Shown: positions 56,161 to 64,000 of the stretch, piece by piece | Layout: every line of letters starts with the position of its first letter | Position numbering within the stretch: the stretch's first letter is position 1 | Source: Myxocyprinus asiaticus | Taxonomy: Eukaryota > Chordata > Actinopteri > Cypriniformes > Catostomidae | Assembly (NCBI RefSeq): GCF_019703515.2 | Contig: NC_059388.1 | Span: 4,801,979-4,865,978, forward strand | Direction of reading: 5' to 3' | DNA length: 64,000 bases | The notes under the pieces: generated by a model | What the model was told of the DNA's origin: nothing | What the model saw: only the letters and a program-made list of their open reading frames with translations | Databases searched by the model: none | Program-made: the position numbers and the translations under genes

Positions 56161-56364
56161 CTCTTTTTTTTCTTCCTCTCCCTCCTCTTCAGTTTTTCCA
56201 GGTCTTTCTTTGCGATCTCAATGATGTCAGCAGCCTCTTTCCCGGGTGCAAGGATGGCGGGAGAGAAGGAGGCGGGGCCAGCATAGAACAAGGAGCGTGT
56301 GGAGGCACGAGACAGATTCTTCCGCAGGTTTTCACTCACAGCTTCACTCTCTAGAAGCTTTGCT
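56161..56364 (-). CDS. kif21a: kif21a exon (stalk, basic segment); most 5' exon in window
   Basis: Encodes 68 residues of a kinesin-4 stalk. ESEAV...[10 protein letters not shown] and the lysine-rich end [15 protein letters not shown] match vertebrate KIF21A closely, with KIF21B as a poorer alternative. KIF21 proteins are plus-end kinesins that dampen microtubule growth. The acceptor is CTTCAG just above 56364 and the donor is GTAAGC at 56160-56155. It enters and leaves in phase 2, and its end joins the next exon (52000) in frame, giving KKKR-S as in the family. The motor-domain exons must lie to the right of this window; 57-64 kb holds only transposons. Orthology is inferred from memory of the family, not from an alignment. 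Confidence 0.9.
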
Positions 56365-56403
56365 CTGAAGAACAAACATACATAAATATTACACACACAG
56401 AGC

Positions 56404-56545
56404 CAGTGTTGGGGAGTAACTAACTAAAAGTAGCGATGCTACTAACTTAACTACTTTTTCAGTCTGGTCACAGAGGTTTTCAAAATAATGTAACTTTTGC
56501 AGTAACAAGCTACTTTTAGGTAGCGGCATAGTGTTTTTATGACAC
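56404..56545. mobile_element. hAT-type terminal fragment
   Basis: CCAGTGTTGGGGAGTAACTA is the usual terminus of a large family of fish hAT-related repeats. The matching right end was not found. 56546-57190 holds nothing recognised. Confidence 0.55.
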
Positions 56546-57199
56546 TATCTATACGTTAACATGCGCAATTAGTCGTGCTACAGTCTGTCTGCATCAGTAA
56601 TCTGCTCTGATTTTTGGAATTGATTTGCATTCATACGCCAAGCCCAAGTGTTGTCCGATTAACGTGTGTACATGCTGGACGAAGCCAAGCTACAAGCCAA
56701 GCTGGTGCAATTTCAGTCGGACTAAAGCGTTTATATAAAACTTTTCAATCCAACTGATAACAAACTTTTAAAGTGCAAGTACTGATTGTTACAACTCAGT
56801 GAGCTGAGGCAATTATCAAACACTATCCAAAAATGTCTCTCTCTAAAATAGCACTGGGAAGTCTGATTTATTATAGTGAGTCCATTCATTTGGACAGTTT
56901 ATTTTAACAAATTATTCATTAATTCATTTAAAAAAGAAAAGTGAATTCTTGAAAAAATATTTTTTCTTATGAAATAATTTTTGTAAATACTCCTGATTGT
57001 CACTATTTTTTTACATTTATTTGAGTAAATTAGGGTATTTTTGAGACATTATTTTTTGTAAATTTGTGTGTAGTTTATGTCCTCATTGTATCTACAGAAC
57101 CTTATTGTTTTTTTGCCAGGCAAATACTACTCTTTTTCTGATTAACATTTTTTATTGATTCATATACATAATGTCTTCAAAAATAATGACATAAATAGT

Positions 57200-57470
57200 T
57201 TTAATTTATCACTTAATGTCATACAAAGTCCAGTAAACATAAAAAAGCTAAATCAATATTCAGTGTGACCACCTTTGCCTTTAAAACAGCACCAATTCTC
57301 CTAGGTACACCTGGACACAGTTTTTCTTTGTTGTTGGCAGATAGGATGTTCCAAGCTTCTTGGAGAATTTGCCACAGTTCTATTCTATTTAGGCTGTCGC
57401 AATTGCTTCTATATCTTTGTGTAATTTCAGACTGACACAATGTTCGGTGGGGGGCTTTGTGGGGACCATG
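57200..57470 (-). mobile_element. Tc1-like transposase C-terminal fragment
   Basis: The minus-strand frame 57440-57219 reads SLNRIELWQILQEAWNILSA and PRRIGAVLKAKVVTLNID, the C-terminus of another fish Tc1 transposase (LQEAWNNLP...RRIGAVLKAKGGHT-type). No catalytic core is present. Confidence 0.75.
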
Positions 57471-57599
57471 ACATCTGTTGCAGGGCTCCCTGTTATTCTA
57501 TTCTAATCTTTTCTATTTGCAAAAGTAATGTTTGGGAGTCTAACATTTATATATTTCCTATTGACACACTAAAGCTGAAGATATAAATAACCATCTTTA

Positions 57600-57908
57600 G
57601 ACAAATGCTTTTGTGAAACATCTTTGTAACAAGGAAGGACACCGGGAACTGGATTCTTCAAACACAGGTAGGGAACTTTTAATTGACCACTTCTCTGGTT
57701 TACAGATTCACAATAACACATCAGCTTCACAGTAAGGCTCTCAACCCAGTCTCTCTCTCTATCTGGCACTGGCATGGTCCTTTTATGCCGCTCTCCCCAA
57801 TCTCACTACAATTAGAGACAGATGTTATTCATAATTTGGCTCAGGTGTATGCACCCTTACCGCTCTCTCTCTCCCGACGGAAGCTCGACCACGCCCCCGC
57901 TGCCACAT
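57600..57908 (-). repeat. Putative LTR of the Gmr1-like element
   Basis: On the minus strand, TGTGGCAGCGGGGGCGTGGT begins at about 57906 just after the RNase H frame, with a purine-rich GGTGGGGATA before it, as expected for a tract and LTR start. A TATA-like CATAAAAGGAC lies at about 57785. The far end is not defined. Confidence 0.5.
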
Positions 57909-59610
57909 ATCCCCACCGCCCGACTCAGGCCAGGGAGACATCCGGATTGCCTACCATCGGCGACAGCCATCTGTGCTCCCGGTCTGTGGACCACCTTGAA
58001 TTTAAAGGGCTGGAATGCCACATACCACCGGGTGATCCACGCGTTGGTATCCTTCATGCGGTGGAGCCATTGAAGTGGGGCGTGATCTGAGCAGAGAGTG
58101 AAGGCCCGCCCCAGCAGGTAGTAACGGAGAGTGAGGACCGCCCACTTGATGGCAAGACACTCCTTTTCCATGGTGCTGTACTTTGTTTTCCTCAAGGAAA
58201 GCTTGCAGCTGATGTACAGCACCGGGCACTCCTCCTCCTCCACCACCTGCGAGAATAAGGCCCCCAGCCCCCTGTCTGAAGCGTCCGTCTGTAATACAAT
58301 AGGGAGAGAGAAATTAGGTGCATGTAAAAGCGGCCCCCCCGCAAAGTGCGGCTTTAACCTGCGTAAACGTCTGTTGACACTACTCCGCCCACTGGACCGG
58401 GTCTGGAGCTCCATTTTTAGTGAGATCAGTCAGCGGGTTGGTGACTTCCGAATAGTTAGGCACAAATCTCCTATAATAGCCAGCCAGCCCCAGGAACTGT
58501 CTCACCACATTTTTGGTCTTGGGCGCTAAAACATGGCCGGAGCCCCAAACAAACTAAATGGAAGTGTCACAGATTGGTATAATCCGAACGGTGTGGAGAA
58601 AGACGTTTTTTTCATGGGAAATTGGTGTCAAGGGGATCTGCCAATAACCCTTTTTCAAATCCAGTGTCGAGTAAAAACGAGCAGTGCCCAACCAGTCGAG
58701 CAACACATCAATACGAGGCATTGGGTAGGCATCAAATTTAGACACCGCATTGACTTTTCTATAATTCACACAGAACCGTACAGACCTGTCACTCTTAGGC
58801 AACAGAACAACCAGGCTGGACCAGTCACTGTGGGATTCCTCTATTACTCCCATATCGAGCATTGCATCCAATTCTTCCCGAACTATTTTTTTTTTTTATG
58901 TTCGGGCAATCGGTAGGGATGCGTACGTACTACCACCCCTGGTCTTGATGTGGTGTTGGATGAGGTTCGTGTGACCCGGTAGAGGGGAAAACACATCCGC
59001 AAATTCTTGTTGTAGTTTGGCAAACTCTGCGAGTTGGCACGGTGAGAGGTGGTCTCCGCAAGTGACCACGGTGACGTGATTGTGTTTTGTGTTTACCTCC
59101 AGCCCGAGCTCCTCCCTCTCCGGAACTACCGTAGCCAACGTCTCCGGGGCCGCCTCCCTCCACAATTTCAGGAGGTTGAGGTGATAAATTTGACGTGTGC
59201 CCCCTCTACCGGTTCACTTTACCTCATAATCGAGTTCCCCACTCGTCATGTGACCTCAAAGGGTCCTTGCCACTTGGCGAGTAATTTGGAGCTCGATGTA
59301 GGGAGTAATATGAGTACCTTATCTCCCGGTGCAAATTCCCTTAGTCGAGTTCCCGTTATACAGTCGGCTCTTTCGTTCTTGAGCTTGGAGCAGATTCTCC
59401 TGTGTTAGTTTCTACAAGGTGTGGAGTTTTGCTCTAAGATCAAGAACGTACTGAATTTCATTCTTACTGTTTGAAGGTCCCTCTTCCCAAGCTTCGCGTA
59501 TGACATCAAGCAAGCTGTGCAGGCACCGCCCATATAGCAGCTCGTATAGGGAAAACCCAGTGGAGGCTTGCGGGACCTCTCGTACTGCAAATAACAGGGG
59601 ATCATTTGTC

Positions 59611-59612
<2 letters not shown>
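57857..59612 (-). pseudogene. pol: Ty3/gypsy pol remnant with integrase before RT (Gmr1-like)
   Basis: Read on the minus strand from 59612: integrase C-terminal end (FSLYELLYGRCLHSLLDV; GDKVLxLLPTSSSKLLAKWQ-like, GPFEV), then linker LNLLKLWREAAPE, then RT start (AKLQQEFADVFSPLPGHTNL), RT core (MDAMLDMGVIEESHSDWSSL, FCVNYRKVNAVSKFDAYPMP, FYSTLDLKKGYWQIPLTP), then RNase H (VLQTDASDRGLGALFSQV, YSTMEKECLAIKWAV, CSDHAPLQW). Frame changes occur and the YxDD segment is missing from what I can read. IN-RT-RH is the domain order known for Gmr1-like elements of fish and other deuterostomes. Confidence 0.82.

Positions 59613-59613
<1 letters not shown>

Positions 59614-59655
<42 letters not shown>
59614..59655. 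repeat. (TA)n microsatellite
   Basis: About 20 TA units at the junction between the gypsy remnant and the L1-like LINE. Confidence 0.97.
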
Positions 59656-59661
<6 letters not shown>

Positions 59662-59669
59662 CACACAGA

Positions 59670-62600
59670 TTTAAAACTAAACTTCTCTCTCCACTGCCCC
59701 TCTCCGAGAGCCCTCCAAAAACTCCAAATAGTTGCCCCATTTCCCAACAAACAAATCTAAGTTAACCAGTCTTCTAAATGACAATTCCTCAAAAGCCACC
59801 ACCCTCCCCATCTCTGTGCACCACTTCTGAAATGGGGGCGCTCTGGCAGACCTCCATCCCCTTAAAATAATTTGTCTGGCGATCATTACACTGGTCAGAA
59901 CAAAAATTATGCGTTTATTCCCCACATCGATGACAGCCGCATCACCCAAAATGAAATCCATGTGCCCAATACGTCACACATAATATTCTGAGCCTTCAAC
60001 CAACATTCTTGGATCTTAACACACAACCAAAAACATGGGTTGTGTCTCCATCTTCTGATTGGCATCGCCAGCAGGTGGGTGTGTCTTTAAGACCAAGCCT
60101 ATACAATCTAAAGGGGGTCCAATAGAAATAGTATAATACTCCCAAAAATAGTACAGAGCAGGTGGCATAGCTGTAAATACCTAAAGAACTGAGATCTGGG
60201 AATCCCAAAATGTTGAACCAAATTTTCAAAGGATCTCAACACTCCACTCTCATATAGGTCACCGAGTGTATTAATCTCCCTTACAATCCACTCTGACCAG
60301 CAGAAATTTTACTTTTTAATACATCATTTGGGGTTCAGCCATATGCGAGGCAACAGTTAAATAAATGTCCCAATCAAACACTCTGGACACTTTTGTCCAT
60401 ACCGAGTGCAAATGCGAGATAACGGGGTGTAACTTAACTTTTCCGATTAGTTTGACAGACAGTCTTTGCAATGGCGAAATAGGGGCAAGAACATCCTGTT
60501 CAATACAAAGCCAGGGAGGGGCTCTCTCACGGGGAAGCGACCAATGAGCCAAATGTCTGAGACTGAATTCATAATAATAAAACAAAATCTTGGGTAGGCC
60601 TATTGACCTTTGTCAATCGGCCAATGCAACTTACTGAAATGTAATATGGGACATTTACCATTCCAAATGAAGGACTTTGCTATGCTATCAAATTGCTTGA
60701 AATAAGAGAAGGGGACATCTACAGGGAGTGATTGTAACAGGTAGCTGAATTTTGGAATACAATTCATTTTAATAACATTAACCTTCCCAATCATAGATAA
60801 ATGTAATGAAGCCAACCTGCCCACATCGCTCGAAAACCTTTTTATTCAAAGGTTCAAAATTGACTAACTAAAAATCACACAGATTTGCTGGGAATAAAAT
60901 GCCCAAATACTTAGTGCCCTGTTTGGGCCACTGGAAGGTACCCAGCTGAAAAGCTGTTACCGGGCAGTACGCTGTCAGAGCCAAAGCTTCGGATTTAGAC
61001 CAAGTGACTCTGTATCCTGAGAACTTAGAAAAGGAATGAATAATTCTGTGGAGGCAAAGCATAGATCTAGTAGGGTCGGAGACGAATAATAAAATATCAT
61101 TTGCGTAAAGCAAAAGTTTATGCGCCACGCCTCCCGCCACCACCCCTGGAAAATCATCCTCCTTTTTTATCACAGCTGCTAATGGTTCCAAGGTAATACA
61201 GAACAATAATGGGGAAAGAGGGCATCCCTGATGGGTGCCCCTATCCAGAGTATAATAATCTGAAATTAATCAATTTGTTTGTACCGCCGCTACCGGGTGT
61301 CTATAAAGTAATTTAATCCATTCAATAAAAGTATTCCCGAACCCCTATATTTCAAAATCTTAAAAAGTTAATCCCATTCTACCATATCAAAAGCCTTTTA
61401 GGCGTCAAGTGAAATGGCAGTGACCGGGGTCTGATCATTCGCCACTGACCACATGATATTGATGAAGCGCCTAACGTTATCAGAAGAGCTACGGCCCCGA
61501 ATAAACACCACCTTATCAATATGTATAAGAGATGTCATAACTTAATCAGTTAGCCAAAATTTTTGACAATAATTTTACATCTAGCTGGATCAGGGAAATT
61601 GGATGGTAACTCTTACACTCGTTTGGATCTTTGTCCTTTTTAAGAATCAGACTGATCCGGGCTTGAGTCATGGTTGGCAGAAGCTTTCCATTCTTTAATG
61701 ATTCCGTATAAACTTCTAGCAAAAGTGGAGCCAGTTCTGTAGCATAAGATCTAAAAAATTCAGTGGCAAAGCCATCTGGCCCCGGAGCTTTGTCCTCTGA
61801 CAAAGTATGAATGCCCTGAATAGCCAAAATTCCACCTTCCACGACAAAATAGTATTATATCTGTATTTCAATCGGGTCAATTCTCTGAGGCCATTAGACA
61901 ACATTAGGTGCTTCAGCTCTGCTTCGGCACTTTTAATAATCCCTTCCTATTCCATGAGTTCTTGTGCTTTGGACTTTTTGGTGAAGAGGCATACTGTATG
62001 ATCCGGCCCCTAAGAACCTCTTTAAGTGCCTCCCAAGCCATGCCCACAGAGGATACTGAGGACCAGTTGGTCTCCATATAAACACTGATTTCATCCTTTA
62101 GCATTTGTTGGAATTCAGGATTTTGCAAAAGGGATACATTAAAGCACCAGCTATATGATGTCTTTTTCTTCGTACGTGGCAACACCTCTAAACACACCAG
62201 GGCGTGATCTGAGACTAAAATGTTTCCAATTGAGCAATCAACAACAGATGAAATGATGGACTTAGATAAAATCTATTCAAGAGTAAATCTTATGGACTGA
62301 TGAAACAAAATTATAGTCCCTACCAGATGGGTTCAAAAGTCTCCAAACATCTGTAAGACCAAGATTTTTACACATCCTGTGAAGCGTCAATGATGCTCTA
62401 GAAGGCTTGCACACTTTTGCTTCACTGTGATCAAGGACTGAGTACATCAAGAGTTTAAAGTCTCCTCCCAATTTTATATCATAAGGGGTGCCAGCAGCTA
62501 TAAAAAAGCCCTGATCATCAATGTTAGGTGTGTAAATATTAGCCAAAATAAGTCTTTGCCCCTTAATTTCTGTTAAAACAATAATGACTCTTCCTAATTT

Positions 62601-62856
62601 ATCTTTAATCTGTTTGAGACATTTGAATTGTAGATGTTTACTTATCAGTGTAATGACTTACTTGAGCCAGCACTAAAGAAAGCCACATCTTCCCAAATTG
62701 TTCAGCTTCCTGCTGGGAAAGATGCGTTTCTTGAAGAAACACTATATCATATTTCTTACGCTTAAGAGAAATAACCTTCCTACTTTTTATGGGGTGCCCC
62801 AACCCACTGACATTCCACATGGAGAAAGACAATCCACTCATATTAACATTTGACAT
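59670..62856 (-). pseudogene. L1-like ORF2, endonuclease and RT, broken
   Basis: The endonuclease starts at about 62836 (LSFSMWNVSGLGHPIKSRKV; YDIVFLQETHLSQQE) and continues at 62546-62277 (MANIYTPNIDDQGFF; LGGDFKLLM; GLTDVWRLLNP). RT: 61842-61546 (SEDKAPGPDGFATEFFRSYA; ARISLILKKDKDPNECKSYH), then 61206-60868 (GVAHKLLLYANDILLFVSDP, with YANDIL in place of YADD, Ala-Asn-Asp). The C-terminal part is at 60824-60316 and 60229-59996 (CWRCQSEDGDTTHVFGCV, the cysteine-rich end). Multiple frame changes. Confidence 0.87.
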
Positions 62857-63119
62857 ATGAGAAAAAATAGATTGTGTGTTAAAAACAAAATTATAAAGAC
62901 CACATTAGAGCAACAATCAAACCCTGAACTTCCCCCAGAACCAAACAAACAGAAAAAAGAAAAACGTGCACATTAACCCCGCACATGATAGCGCCAACTG
63001 GCGTCCATCACTCTAAACTCAAACAGTTTATGCCTACATGTATGCCTACGAGAGCCCCCACGACACTTTTGCCGTTGGAATGCTCCAGTCCGGTGTTTCA
63101 ATACAAATTTTGAAGACAG

Positions 63120-63625
63120 AATTACACAACAAAAGATAATCTATAAAACAAACTCCAGCCAATAGGCAGAATAAACAAAGAACATGTAAATTCATCCACA
63201 TAACTGTCCCAAAGGTGTGTTCCTCCACAAAGCAAACTCCAGCTGCTAGTGGAACCAGCAAAAAATAAATAAATAAATAAATAAAATAAAATAAAACTGC
63301 TCATTTTCCTCGGACAGTCAAATGAATGTTCAGTGAGCCAGACCATCTGACTGCTATATGAGTACAACAAATGCCCTAATCACTCCAATGCCTTGCAAGA
63401 AATACTCCACAAAACAAACTCTAACCAATAGGAGGCATAAGCACAAAGAACGTGCAGATTCATCCACAACACTGTCCTGAAGGAGTGTTATTCCACAAAA
63501 CAAACTCCAACCACTAAGCGGAACCAGCACAAAAAGAAACAAAAAAGGTGCTCAGTTCCTCGGACGATCAAGTGAATGTTCACAGAGTCAGGCCCACTCA
63601 GCTGCAATGAGAGTACCACAAAATA
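63120..63625. repeat. Two-copy tandem repeat in L1 spacer
   Basis: ACAAACTCCAGCCAATAGG (63148) recurs as ACAAACTCTAACCAATAGG (63413). CCTCGGACAGTCAAATGAAT (63309) recurs near 63559. The period is about 250-268 bp. An (AATA)n tract lies at about 63264-63290. It sits between ORF1 and ORF2. Confidence 0.75.
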
Positions 63626-63639
63626 ACTTACTCCATTGA

Positions 63640-64000
63640 CTTTATGAAGGACAATGCTTGCTGTGGGCATGTAAATGTTTTACGGCCATCTTTAGCATCT
63701 ATTCTCAATTTGGCCGGGATCATCAGTGCAAAAGCGACCTTCAGTTGATGTAAGAGTTTCTTGCATTCCTTGAATCGATCACGTTTCTCTCTTGTCGAAT
63801 TCTGGGCAAAAAAAAAAATGCTGTGGTTTTTCCAAGATTAGCCTTCCTTTACTCCTCGCATGGCGTAACACAAGATCTTTATCGGATGATCTCAGAAATT
63901 TGGCCAGAATTGATCGGGACCTGTCTCTTTCCGTGGATCGCTGAGCCGGAACCCTGTGAGCTCGCTCGATTTCCAGCTTATGGCCTGTTATGTCGAGCAG
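63640..64000 (-). pseudogene. L1-like ORF1, C-terminal part
   Basis: From the right edge on the minus strand: LEIERAHRVPAQRSTERDRS, SILAKFLRSSDKDLVLRHAR, then in another frame a Phe/Pro stretch. This is the RRM/C-terminal region of L1 ORF1, the RNA-binding chaperone. A run of A (63810-63818) coincides with a frame change. The N-terminal part is outside the window. Confidence 0.8.

Larger units (their letters stand above)
59670..64000 (-). mobile_element. L1-like LINE, runs off the right edge
   Basis: A long minus-strand LINE with an ORF1 remnant (right edge), spacer with a two-copy tandem repeat, and ORF2 endonuclease and RT remnants. The 3' end is near 59670. It is broken by many stops. The family resembles fish L1/Tx1-type elements. 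Confidence 0.85.

Noticed and set aside
57683..58529. Long plus-strand open frames opposite the gypsy remnant
   Set aside because: They are antisense to recognisable RNase H and RT motifs on the minus strand.

Overview
The window is vertebrate nuclear DNA, most likely from a cypriniform (carp/minnow-like) ray-finned fish. The evidence is: one host gene split into short exons with GT..AG introns; several Tc1/mariner families; DIRS, L2, L1 and Gmr1-like retroelements; a tRNA-derived SINE; and palindromic MITEs of the 'GGGATAGTTCACCC' type, abundant in cyprinids. No bacterial operons, CRISPR arrays or RNA genes were seen.

Host gene. The minus strand carries part of a kinesin-4 family gene, best matching kif21a, from 56364 down to 83. 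Eighteen exons are supported by splice sites, phase and similarity: end of the stalk and acidic/basic segment (56.4-51.7 kb), central coiled coils (48.5-29.5 kb), Ser/Pro-rich linker (10.8-5.6 kb) and two WD40-repeat exons (927-791, 200-83). The motor domain lies beyond the right edge and the last WD40 exons beyond the left edge. Exons 1-9 chain in perfect phase. The 3' half does not: exon 10 has a frame break (193 bp between two phase-0 junctions); a junction between exons 12 and 13 is out of phase; a Ser/Pro linker exon is missing; and most of the central WD40 exons are absent, leaving incompatible phases between the two that remain. This suggests a decaying duplicate (possibly an ohnolog in a polyploid cyprinid) or assembly errors.

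Introns. Most of the sequence is transposon. From left to right: a GGTTGCTAGGG minisatellite split by a Tc1 element (2.4-4.7 kb); a putative solo LTR (4.7-5.5 kb); a nearly complete Sleeping-Beauty-like Tc1 (7.1-8.7 kb); a full-structure endogenous retrovirus of about 13 kb with two LTRs and a 4-bp target duplication (11815-24781), antisense to kif21a; a block of CCCTAGCAACC repeats with six consensus X-box (RFX-type) motifs and a hairpin array (25.6-29.3 kb); an inverted pair of SINEs (30.2-30.9 kb); a DIRS element (31.35-40.6 kb) holding a Tc1 fragment and an L2 LINE, which itself holds a TTAA-flanked element; a compound palindromic MITE (42.0-42.7 kb); two more SINE + L2 pairs (44.6-49.9 kb); and hAT-like elements (50.1-51.1, 53.9-55.3, 56.4 kb).

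Right edge. Beyond the most 5' exon seen lie a minus-strand Ty3/gypsy remnant with integrase upstream of RT (Gmr1-like order, 57.6-59.6 kb) and a minus-strand L1-like LINE (59.7 kb to the edge).

The most interesting object is the retrovirus. It has a leader splice donor and an acceptor one base before the env ATG, what looks like a tandem (second, degenerate) protease domain, a degenerate plus an apparently complete RNase H, and a class-I fusion-type env without an obvious retroviral CX6CC motif. All its genes carry stops or frame breaks. Together these features suggest an early-branching, lokiretrovirus-like lineage, but that assignment is inference.
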